Origin: Scortum barcoo
Lineage: Eukaryota > Chordata > Actinopteri > Centrarchiformes > Terapontidae
Direction of reading: 5' to 3'
Length of the DNA: 64,000 nt
NCBI GenBank assembly: GCA_023238725.1
Contig: CM041553.1
Location: 8,951,001 to 9,015,000, forward strand
Part shown: piece by piece, positions 12,441 to 23,136 of the stretch
How the letters are laid out: every line of letters begins with the position of its first letter
Numbering within the stretch: position 1 is the first letter of the stretch
Notes under the pieces: generated by a model
Told to the model about the DNA's origin: nothing
Databases searched by the model: none
Seen by the model: the letters and a program-made list of their open reading frames with translations, nothing else
Program-made: the position numbers and the translations under genes

Positions 12441-14770
12441 TCCCCTCCTCCTCCAACCTTAACCTAACAAGAAGACACATCTGGAGTGATAAGAGGCCCA
12501 TGTAGATGAGAGAGAAACCTATGTTAACGACCTGCCATTGTGACAGTTGTATAATTACAGAGGTAGCCGTGTGCGGATTAAAATCCTGCGCATTCCCAAT
12601 GATAGCACCATCAACTATTCAATCTTGGTTTAATTTTTTTTTTTAGTTTTTTTTTTTTTTTTTACTTTAAACTATACTTTTTCTTTTTACTTTGAATGAC
12701 TTTGTCTGATGTGAGGCGTCCATGGTTGTTTGATTTTCAGACACTTCCGTATTATTAAGTGCCAAGTCTGATATATCAGAGCTTCAGAAAAATGTTGACT
12801 AGAACTACAAAAATGAGTTGAATGAGAATCGGCAACTATTTTGACAATAAAATCATTGGCTTTTTCTTTAAAAAAACATTTACTGGTTTTGTCTTCTCAT
12901 ATGTGAGGATTTGATGCTTTTCTTTGTTGATAGCAAAATTAAAATCTTTGGGTTTTGTTCTTTTTGTCAGACAAAATAAAACATTTGAAGACATCGTCTT
13001 GAGCTGCACAAAATTATAAAAGGCATTTTAAACTATTTTCTGTCATTTTATAAATCGATTAATCAAGAAAATAAGTTAGTTGCAAAATGTTGTTCAAGAG
13101 GGCATAGACAAATGATCAATATCGCATTATAAAATGACATATACTGTGATAAAGGGTTTTATCCATATGGTGTACCCATACACTGGAGAGACAATTATGT
13201 AATGCTTATCATGTAAATCTCTGCATGTGAATATTGTGAGACTATGATTCATCCTTTTAAAATAGCACATTGTGTTACACTGTTTACTCTCTCACACGAT
13301 GCTTGACATTTTCACAATAAAATAGCTGAAGACACTGCAGTAAAGGTCAGAAAGATGTTGGAGTTCCTGGAAAATGTAAATTCCAATATGTGAAGTGACC
13401 AGGAACCAAATGTCTTGGGGTTGGTTAATGGCTTGCTAATGTTAAACACGTGACACCTCTACAGCTGTAGTAATGTATGAACAAGGCAATGCTGTCTGAA
13501 TGTGTGTTGTCATGGAGAGTTTGACAATTCAGCACAAAAATAAAGGAATACACACCCCGCAAGCATGTTTCCCTGGATTTTTTTTGGTATTGTGGGTATT
13601 ACAGTAAAAAATATTCAGAAAAGTGCAAATGCATATTTAAAGTAACAGCTTTGTGCATCTGATTTAATTTTGAGATTTTACCTATTAGTAACATGGTTTC
13701 AGTTACAATTAGTTTTTTCATCGCATAAGGCTGAGCAAGAAAAGCAACCAACATTGAGATGACATGTCATCTGCTGTCTGTTCTGTACTGAATGTTCTGT
13801 TTGTGCTGAATGTCACTTGTGCATCAGCAGAATCTGTTTCTATATAACGTGAGCTGTTTCAACATCCCAGCCAGACACACTCCTGGGCACAGAAGAAGGA
13901 TTGTGATCCTGAGGTGTGACTAAATGTCGTGGCTACAAAAACTGCTTGTGCTTCCTCTGAACTCACTGACGGAGGTGTGATGGAGTGGAGCTGAGTGAAG
14001 CGCTTCCCATCACCTGTCAGAAATATTGCCATGACGTGTACAAGATGGAAGCTCATCTCTTATCTCATCTCTGGGAGCTTCAAATCACCATCGTTTAATG
14101 TGAAAACAGGATTTTAAGATTTTATTCATCAGTGTGATGAAGTACCTTGATTTGTCTGTATTAAACAAAAGCAGAAATCATGCATATGGTATATCTCTGC
14201 ATGTGGTGAAGCTCTAAATACTGTACGTTTTCTAAATGTAATAAAAAAAACCTCACATTTAAAGGGAGATTCTACAGTACAGTTTATAGGCACTGGTGAT
14301 TCAATCAAAACAGTTATTCAAATGTGTTTCCAGAAAACACACTGTACCAAAATATGTATCCATGTCAAGATTATTTTCCCAAATCACCCACAACTATGGG
14401 ACAATATATTTGAACACAAAATTATCTATATTCTGTAACTTAACGTGAAAAGACATGATTATGTGTGCTACACAATTTTGGAGAGGAAAACATTGATAAC
14501 ATCGACATGATGACAGGCCGTCACTTTTAATTTTCCTGCACCACAGCAGCCTGATAAGCTCAGATAATTGTATCACTGAACTACAATGCTGCCTTCAGTC
14601 CAAGGGGAAATGCAACTAAAAACTACACAGTACATTTAGTCTATTGACAGAAAATTAATTTGCAGTTATTTTGCTTATCCATTATGAATTTAAATCACTT
14701 TAAAAGCAAAACAAATCCTCTGGCTTAAGTTCCTCAATTGTGACTATTTGCTGCTTCTCTTCATCATGTT

Positions 14771-14808
<38 letters not shown>

Positions 14809-16249
14809 ATATATGTGATCAATATTTTTTGACTGGTGGTCAAACAGAGCAAAAGACTCGACATCACCTTGAGCTGTGGGAAACATTTTTTTGTCATTTC
14901 ACGGACAAAACATTCATCATCAATTAATCAACCGGTGCCTTTTTGGATTGATCGATAACAATCATCAGTTACAGCCTTACAGTGCTGTAATAATGGAAAT
15001 CCCAGCTGATGTCTAGTCTTATATCACGATATTGATACAGCACTGATATATCCGCCCCCAGCTCTGAAAGCAGGCACAGGAACAGGCAGGCAGGCAGGCT
15101 GACTCAGTGTGTCTGACTGATGCAAAGGGACATGATAGGGACCTGTGTGAGGTGGTCCAAACGGAAAAGAGACAAATATGGTGCGTTTTACAAGTCAAAT
15201 GACACCGAATCCATCAAAACTGAGCGTGCGTGTGAGTGGTTTAAGCAAATCAATTTGCTTTTTTTCTCCTCAGTGGCTGATGTAAATGATCCCTACATGG
15301 AAACAAACCTTGGTACCTTTGTTTTCTCTTTTCCCCGTCTAACGTGCACACACACACACACTCAAGTAGGTGAGTCACCTTATTAAAATGTACGCTGCCT
15401 TACATTTCCACGTATAGACCACTTCAAATCAATCATGCTTCTCATCTCTCCCACAAAGAATCCATCCTCCATCCTCCCAGAATCCCCTGCTGATCATATG
15501 ACACTAACATGAGATAATACTACTCAAACACACACGCACAGAGACTCAAGGTTACAAACGTGAATCAGAAATCAGCTCTTTCTTTCTCCTCTCCTCCCTC
15601 TGCTCCTCCATCCCTCCCTCAGCCGTCCTCCCCTCTCCTCTGCGTCCCTCTCTGTCTCCCCTCCTCACGGTCGGTCACTCCTGACTCCCTGCCCGGCCTC
15701 CTCCACTGACCCAGTCCTCTCATCCCCTCTCTGAAATATTGATAATGGACTCTCGCTGTCTTGCCCGCTGTCTCTTTTCTCCTCATCTTCCAACTCTGTG
15801 GTGAATCAGCAAACCAGACCAGCAAACCTCCAAACCGAACCCTGCATTTACACCACTTTGTGTGTGTGCGTGTGTTTACACCACTTTCCACTGCAGCACA
15901 CCAGCCACTGCAATGAAGGTGTGTGACAACGAGCATCACTCAGACGGACCCCTCCGGTGGGCCAGCGTGGGACCCCCTGAGTCATTCTGCCACTTTCTCC
16001 CTGCACTCCTGCGAGGCCCAGAGGAGGCTGATCACGTGCCCATGAATATTTCACAGCACTCCCGCCTGGCACTCCTAAACTACTGACCCAGCTTTAAAAG
16101 CAGTCAGGAGTATGAGCACATCAGATCCCTGTCCCTCAGCGATCAAATGGACATTGGCAGCAGCAGCAGCAAAGGAGAGCAGGGCACCTTTGAGAGAGAG
16201 AGAGAGAGGAGGGGCGGGGTGCATCCTCTCAGCCTATATCCATATCTTA

Positions 16250-17150
16250 CCGTCAATCCTCCGGTTTCCCTCCTCCTCGTCCTCCTCGCTCACTGCGTCT
16301 CCCGCATCCCGTCTCCACGCGCCCTCACGCACCCGCTGTACTCTCCTCCCTTTCTCCCGCTGCGCGCTGCCCGATGCATGAAAAGAATGCAAAAAAAAAA
16401 AAAAGATGCAGTGGGGGGAAATTGTGGGTTGCGAAACCTGCTGAGCTATACGGCAGTCATTAGCGCGCCGTGTCCAACAACAACTGGGCGTCCTCCTCCC
16501 CTGTGTGATCGGTGTGATCGGTGCGCCGCGCGGGGCTGTGCTCTGCTCGGCTGGACTCTCACACCCTCCCTCCGTCCTGTCGAGGCTCGATGTCTCCCCC
16601 GCTGTGCTGTGTGACTGCGCGTCACGTTGGTATCATAATTCCCACGGGTTTCATGCCCAAGGATGGTGCGGGCTTATAGGCCTTGCAGCTCCGGTGGGTG
16701 AATGGAGCAGAGGGGGGGGGGAATACGCGATCACACGCGAAAACAATAATTAGGCGCAAAAGGGCGCACGGAGCCGGAGCGCTCAGCCCCCGTCCGTCGA
16801 TTTCCACAGCTCACCAAGGCCGGTGGTCGGTTGTCATTGTCGATCATATGTCCGATCTTACATCCTTGCATTTAAATGAAAATGCCGTCGACGTGAGAAC
16901 AGCCGCTTTGCATATCCTTGAAGAATCGTGATGAGGCGCAGCAGCACATCAGGACGGACAGGGGAATATTTCTCTTTTTAATAACAATAAAAAAAAAAAA
17001 ACAGGGAGGAGCCGTGTTATAAAATGATGCTGCGTTAATTAAAAAAAAAAAAACAAAACAAAAAAAGATAACAGCTGGACGACCAGGAGAGAGAGACGGT
17101 TTTCCGCTCCTGGCCTCGCCTTTTGCATCCGTCCTTCTCTCCTCTTCTGC

Positions 17151-17181
<31 letters not shown>

Positions 17182-17300
17182 CTGGTCCGCTTGTTGCGCG
17201 TTCTGCGTCGAGAGCGCGCGACGCGTGTGTGTGTGTGCGTGTGTATGCGCGTGGCCACCTCCGTGTGCGCACGTGTGTGTACGCGTGCACGCACAGAGAG
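16250..17300. promoter_or_regulatory. CpG-rich block, candidate adgrl1 promoter
   Basis: CpG dinucleotides are far denser here than in the surrounding AT-rich DNA (for example GTGCGCCGCGCGG near 16520, CGAGAGCGCGCGACGCG near 17210). A (CT)n run (17151-17179) and A-rich stretches adjoin. No protein-coding exon is supported. The nearest gene transcribed away from it is adgrl1 on the minus strand, whose ATG exon needs an upstream 5'UTR exon. Assignment is inference. Confidence 0.5.
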
Positions 17301-19134
17301 AGATGGAGAGAGAGAGAGGGCCTTCGACTATATTACCAAGGTTTGTCTGAGTGAGCAACAATAAGCTGCTGTGTAGGCAGAAGGAGAGCAGTGTGGAACA
17401 AACAGCTCATGTTTATTTAGGCCTCAGGATTTAGGTTCAGCATTTACGTGTCTCCTATGACAAGAGCATGAAGGAAGAGGAGGGGGGCTACTGTGTTTGC
17501 GGTGAAGCCCGTGCTGCACATCCAGCCAGCACAGGCATGTGCAGTATTTCCATTAAGCTCAGGGGGGCTTTGTTCAGAGCTGCGCTCGCAGAACATGTTA
17601 CTCGTCTGCCTGGAAGATGCTCTGAAATAAAACATTATGTCACCACCATTTATGAAACACATCAGACCCATCAGTTAGATCTCGATGACATCTGAGACGT
17701 TCTGATTTCATCATCTGTTGTAGGAGAAAGTCATAACTGTATCATATTCCTCTTAGTAGGGTCGACTGTACTGACATACACAAAACAAAAAGGCTCAATA
17801 CTTCATCATTTTCAGCGTCCTTGTATTAAGGCCATGAACTGTGTTGTGACACACACACACATAATTGCCTAATATTTTCATGTTTCCATGTTCAAAGTTA
17901 TGCAGATATTGGAAGCTGGTTGCCAAGAGTTTGACCGGTCACAATCGGTTACAGAGAGAAACGCATGAATACTGACTCATACACACACAGACACTCAGAA
18001 GTCTTCCTTTGAATGCTTGAAACTATAAAATGACCAACACAAAGGTACTGCTTTATGATTGCCCTTTGTCTGATGCTGTATTTATGCTGTATTGAAATAA
18101 AATTCCCTGTGGAGTCGATTTTAACTCTCATCTGTTCCCTTTATTTGCCACAATGCTGTCTCATACAGAATACACTGTATGACTCCATTACTCCTATAAT
18201 ACAAAAAAAGGTCACTCAGAGGATAGGAGAAGGAAGAAAACCTTAGAGTCTGCAAATGGATGAGGAACCGAAGATGCCAACTGATCAGATAAAAGCATCA
18301 TCTTTGCAGTTTACACGTGCCAGGACGTGAGCAAAAAGCTCAACACAGTCCTCGGCGTGAAAGACGACGAGTCAAAGGAAGTCACTGATTATGCAGAAAA
18401 GCCAGTTTCTCCATAATTTCACTTGACTCCTTTTGAATAGCTCTGATTGCTTCTTGTGTAGTCCGTAAAGTGGAGCTAGACTTCATAAACACTCAAAGCA
18501 CAACACTCAGTAACAAAATTATTTTAATGGAGCTGAATAATTCATTGATTTGGGATTATGCATGGTGTGTTTTGATTGGATGGTACAAGTGATCATGTAA
18601 AGAAAAAAGAAAAAAAGAAAAGTGCATCGCATTACAGAGCTGTGTCATTGGAAATGGAGAAATGGTTAGAAGGATCTCCTGGGGGTCATAAAACAAGCCG
18701 TAATGGCGAGACTTGGCTCAGACCTAACCTTGGCTTGACTGCGTGCTTGGCAGCGTTCAAACACATTAAAAGACGGCCAATTCTAAGCTGAGGTCAGCAT
18801 TGGTTAGCAGCATTCACTGTTCCTTTAGATAGTGTTTTACATTGCTTTTTATTGGTCGTTGGCATATCCACACACACTTGCGGGCCTATTGGAGCTGTGT
18901 GTGCTGGAAGAGCCACGGCCGCTGCTTTGTGTTAATGTGGAAGAGCAATGCTGCTCACAGTCAGTTTGACATTTCTACTTTCTACGAGGAATGTCTTCAT
19001 TTGCTCACATTCAGCTGTGGAAAGGGCTTTGTTTGGAATAAACCAAACTGTGTGGCATTGGCAGCATCAGTGGAGCACTTAAAGCTTTTAATTACTAATC
19101 ATGACAACTTTTGTCCCCTTGCTCTTGGTCTCCA
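17301..19134. other. Intergenic, and nxnl1 copy A 3' region
   Basis: No exon is recognised between the CpG-rich block and the stop codon of nxnl1 copy A. A minus-strand AATAAA (plus TTTATT at 18848-18853), 282 bases past the stop at 19135, is a plausible poly(A) signal for that gene. The rest is AT-rich single-copy-looking DNA. Confidence 0.55.
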
Positions 19135-20002
19135 TCAGAATGGTGACCCTCCTCCCTCTTTCTCCTCCTCCACCCCCGCTTCTTCATCCCCACCTCCGCC
19201 CCACCCTTTGCGCCTTTTCTTCTTATTTTTCTTCCTCTCGTCTTCCACCTTGTACTTCAGTCGTCTTATGGGGTCACTCAGGCTGCGCATGGACTTCTGC
19301 TCAAAGTCCTCGTTGATCATGAAGTTTCTGTCGATGAGCTCCGTGGCCTCCTGCCAGTTGCGGTAGCAGTCAGGGCCGAGGCCGAGGATCTCCTCCACTG
19401 CATTAGGGATGAGGATGGAGCAGTCGGGACGCAGCACCACCACTGTGGGCAGCTCCTCCACGTTAAACATGGCCTCCAGCTCCCTGCAGAAACACACACA
19501 CATGCACACACACACTGGTGCACACATTGGCAGAGCTAATGGATTTATACAGCTAGGTATATTTACTTTGCAATCATCCACCAGCAGGTTGTGCACACAA
19601 CTAACGGGCCAGTCCCACGCACCTCCTGTAGGGGTCCTCATAGGCCAGGAACAGGCACTTCTTGGGCAGCTCTTTCAGGAAGCTTTCTTGCTGTTCCTCT
19701 GACTCGTCCAAACTGGCAGATGAAAGAAAAATTGCTGGGAGATATGGTTCGGAGGGATACACTCCAAGTCCTGAAAATCTATCCAAATGTTTGTTTGCTT
19801 GTGTATTCCTGTTATTAGAAGGACATTTAGTTCTCACAAAAACACGAATACAAAAAAAACATTTTACTGGGCTTTTTCCAATTTCCAAGAGATACAATAG
19901 GGTTAATGTACTGTATGTACTGTATTGAGGTGCACATACTGTGTATAAGTCTAGTTTTTGGCGGGGGTTGGGAACAAATGTGGTCCATTGCAAGTCCAGT
20001 GA

Positions 20003-20037
<35 letters not shown>

Positions 20038-20289
20038 GTACCTAATGTACAGGAGAACCAGCTGAGCGGCGCGATCCACGTAAAACTCATCTGTCAGTCG
20101 TTTGAAGAAGTCTGTGAGCTTGGGAGCAAACTGCTGGCAGCTCTCACATGCAGCAGAGGCGAAGAAGAGCATCAGGATGCGGTTCTGCAGCCGCATGACG
20201 ATCTCGTGCTCTGTGTCCAGCTCATCCTGGTCCTTGTTGTTCTTCACCAGGACCCGGTCGAAGAACAGGTCCACCATGATGACGTGTCA
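19135..20289 (-). CDS. nxnl1: Nucleoredoxin-like 1 / RdCVF, copy A (CxxC intact)
   Basis: Three coding exons on the minus strand: 20042-20277 (ATG at 20277, acceptor of a 5'UTR exon at 20289), 19623-19712 and 19135-19483, giving 224 residues plus TGA. It is a thioredoxin fold: DQDELDTEHEI, then RILMLFFASA followed by the redox motif C44-E-S-C47, LTDEFYVDRAAQ, the cis-Pro region VEELPTVVVLRPD, and a Lys-rich then Gly/Glu-rich tail. Length and both cysteines match human NXNL1. Known role: the long form is a thioredoxin-like enzyme of photoreceptors. In mammals, retention of intron 1 makes the short secreted RdCVF that supports cones by promoting glucose uptake. Reading through the exon-1 donor here stays open to 19951, giving 108 codons. 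A (GT)n run fills the retained part. Copy B lies 1.9 kb upstream in the same orientation. Confidence 0.9.
20005..20036. repeat. (GT)n microsatellite in nxnl1 copy A intron 1
   Basis: The GT run begins 5 bases inside the intron. If the intron is retained it is translated as alternating His and Thr. Confidence 0.9.
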
Positions 20290-21555
20290 CTGCAGGGAGA
20301 GGTGAATTTAAAACACAACAACAGATTGGAGGGTTTTCAGATGCATGCATATCAGTGCCAAACACGTAGAGAGCACCAGTGACCATGATGTTTTTAAAAA
20401 GTTTTGTCCTTTACAAAAGTTTATCCTGTATGATTTATAAAATCTAAATGATATAAATTAGACTGTATGTATTTCACTCAGAGTTACTAACCTCCCACTA
20501 ATCATAGGAGCCCATCTTGCTCGCTGTTAAATCGGATAATCCCCACAGTTGCTTACCTCTTACTAATATTATCTCCCCTCGAGGCCGCGAATCCAAAAAG
20601 AAAACAGCCTTCAAAATATCAGGGTTCTTTCTTCTTTTCAACTTGTTCTGGGTCGTACTTGAATCAGTTCCCAGCTTGTCAGTTCACATCTCACTCTCTC
20701 ATTGACTGCGTCTCCTTCACCTTGATGGCAGTGGCTGCTGACTCCCTCTTCCTTTGTGTCTCTGCGCTCCACCTTCCTCTGTCTGGGAGGGAGGAACTGA
20801 AAGACAAGGTGACAGAGGGACAGGGGACATGAAGTGCTCACAGTGGCTGTGTGTGTGTGTGTGTGTGAAGGCAGTGACTGAGCGAGCGAGACAGCATAGA
20901 AATTACAGAATGAGAGACGTGCTTGAAAAAAGAAAAAGATCTTAATGAAGCGAGCCACAGTGAGACCTTTATTATTCAGTAACTAATGGAGGAGCAGAAC
21001 CACAGGGAATATCTGGTTAGTGATAGTCTGATTCACTCTACTGGGAACAGCACAATATGGCCATGAAGCCACAGCAGTTACATACAGACACTGTTCGTGT
21101 TATTTTATTTTGTTGGGAGAGTAACACAATTTGTATTCAACCATTTAATAACAAAATGAAAATGTTATCAAGAGATGCATCATAATTAACCGAGCTTAAC
21201 AAAGTAATGCTAAAAATAAATAACATATACACAGTGCTTGATTTATATTTTAAAACACCAGCAGGCGCCAGCGCCTAGATTTAGTTTAAAATTGCAATTT
21301 ATACATTTATTTGGCAATTTGAGGGAATAAAAATACCACAAAAGCCAAAACATAAAACAACACACACATTCACAACATATTATCATCATGTGTTAGCAAT
21401 CTTTTGTTTAAACATTTGTTTTTACACATCCAGCAGAGCAACATTATCTTTCATTTGAAGTCATATTTCTGACCACCTGACAAGTGTATGTCAAATATTT
21501 ATTAATGCCATTCGTTGTGTTTATTCTGTGGGAAATGGGATGGATGTGAATACCT

Positions 21556-21575
21556 TAGATAATAATAATAATAAC

Positions 21576-21607
<32 letters not shown>

Positions 21608-21645
21608 TAATAATAATATGAAATAATAATAATAATAATAATAAT
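21556..21645. repeat. (AAT)n microsatellite
   Basis: Trinucleotide AAT/ATA run with a few interruptions between the two nxnl1 genes. Confidence 0.9.
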
Positions 21646-22022
21646 TGGAGTAAGAGTACAGGCTGCATTAAAACATATATAATAGGTAGCAGCAGTAACA
21701 GTAATGGCTTATATCCAAAAATAGACCAACTCAGTCTTATTTCTTTCCTTTAGTTATGCTTCTACATGCCATAACACTTCACACTCGGCAACATGACAAA
21801 GGAGCTCTTTTCAGTGCAGATTTTTCTACTGGACATGCCATTACTGGCAAATATGTGTTTTTGAAGAGCCCTTAAAGAGGCTGCAGTAACAGTAACCATA
21901 ACAGTAACAGTCATTTATGAGGCTGAACTGTAGAGTGCTGTGAGACAATCTACACAACCTTATCTGTGTGTATAGATAGATACATATACATATATATATA
22001 TGGGAGAAAGAAAAAAAGAAAA

Positions 22023-22023
<1 letters not shown>

Positions 22024-22066
<43 letters not shown>

Positions 22067-22084
22067 TGTATATATATATATATA

Positions 22085-22150
<66 letters not shown>
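22024..22150. repeat. (TA)n microsatellite in the copy B 3' flank
   Basis: Near-continuous TA dinucleotides interrupted by short CA and TG stretches. The run starts only about 15 bases past the copy B stop codon, so it lies in the 3'UTR if the transcript extends that far. The transcript segment could fold into AU hairpins. Confidence 0.9.
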
Positions 22151-22165
22151 TGTAACCCTTTCTCT

Positions 22166-23136
22166 TCATCTTTTCCTCCATGTTCCTTTATCTCCCTCCT
22201 TTGTCTTTGCATCCCATGTTCGATCTTCCTCTTCTTCCTCTTCATGTCCATTTTTACCCTTTCCCCATAACTTCCACCATCTCTTTTTCCTCTTGTCATC
22301 CTCTGTCTTGTACTTGAGTCTCCTCACAGGTTCGGTGGCGCTACGCAGATTTAGGTTGTCGAACTCCTCATTGAGCATGAAGCTCCTCTCAATGAGATCT
22401 GCCGATTCCTGCCAGTTTTGGAAACAGTCGGAACCGAAACGAAAGATGTCCTGCACAGCATTTGGTATGAGGATGGAGCCATCAGGACGTAGGACGACCA
22501 CTGTTGGTACGTCCCTCACCTTGAACATAGCCTGCAGCTCTCTGAAAAACACACACACCGGTACAGCAAAGCACATTATTCTTGTAACAATGTGTTAAAC
22601 ATATACTTACATATGTTTGACATATACAAGTTTGGCATACAAATATATTGACAAAAACATTAAAAAGCTCTTTTTTTTTATCTCCATCCACATACTTCCT
22701 GTATGGGTCCTCAAAGGCTAAAAACAGAACCCTTTTGTGCAGCTCTTTGAGGAATCTTTCCTGCTGCTCCTCTGATTGGTCCAAGCTGGAGAGAGGAGAT
22801 GGAAATGAAAATCTTATGAATGATAAACAGGGCGACTGCGAGTGTATGCAATCACATGTGTGCAGGACGAGAGGAGATAAAGAGAAGGAAAGATAAAGAC
22901 CTGATATAGATGAGTGCAAGCAGTTTGGGGTATTCGATGTATGCAGGATCTTTCAGTCTCTTAAAAAAGTCATTCAGAACAGGCACAAACTCCCGGCACA
23001 TGTCACTCTCAGCAGATGCAAAGAACAGCATTAGGATGCGGTTTTCGAGGATTCCGATGATCTCACGCTCCGTGTTGAGTTCATCCTGGTCCCAGTTGTT
23101 CTCAACCAGAACTCGGTTTAGGAACAGGTCCACCAT
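22166..23136 (-). CDS. Nucleoredoxin-like 1 tandem paralogue, copy B (Cys44 replaced by Ser)
   Basis: Coding exons 22901-23136 (ATG at 23136), 22696-22785 and 22166-22541 give 233 residues plus TGA. The first two exons have exactly the lengths of copy A (236 and 90 nt) with the same phases, so this is a tandem duplicate of nxnl1. It keeps VLVENNWDQDEL, RILMLFFASA, DQSEEQQERFLKELHKR, VPTVVVLRPDGSILIPNAV and NWQESADLIERSF. The redox site reads S44-D-M-C47 instead of C-E-S-C (Ser codon at 23005-23007), so a CxxC dithiol is impossible. The tail is longer, first basic, then a run of Glu, then basic. The frame is clean throughout, which argues for a retained protein rather than a pseudogene. Exon-1 read-through gives 94 codons. 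The upstream in-frame Met at 23289 is not used by homology. Confidence 0.88.

Larger units (their letters stand above)
8252..16249. other. Non-coding: probable 5' intron of adgrl1
   Basis: No coding exon was found here. The adgrl1 ATG exon begins with a splice acceptor at 8251, so at least one 5'UTR exon lies further right, probably in the CpG-rich block beyond 16.25 kb. The stretch holds AC/GT microsatellites (for example 9700-9735, 9837-9862, 14775-14808), a LINE 3' tail at 9121-9345 and a dispersed repeat at about 12212-12440. Open frames here are microsatellite translations. Confidence 0.6.
20290..22165. other. Intergenic between the nxnl1 copies, incl. copy B 3' region
   Basis: The left part should hold the upstream 5'UTR exon and promoter of copy A, but no specific exon could be fixed. 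An (AAT)n microsatellite occupies about 21556-21645 and a long (TA)n run 22024-22150. No other gene is seen; the open frames here are translations of the TA repeat. Confidence 0.6.

Noticed and set aside
16147..16614. 155-codon plus-strand frame in the CpG-rich block
   Set aside because: GC-rich composition explains the lack of stops; no domain, no conserved motif.
18842..19366. 174-codon plus-strand frame
   Set aside because: It is antisense to the last exon of nxnl1 copy A and has no family signature.
21841..22598. Open frames rich in Tyr-Ile repeats around 22.0-22.2 kb on both strands
   Set aside because: They are translations of the (TA)n microsatellite; the plus-strand frame also runs antisense through nxnl1 copy B exon 3.
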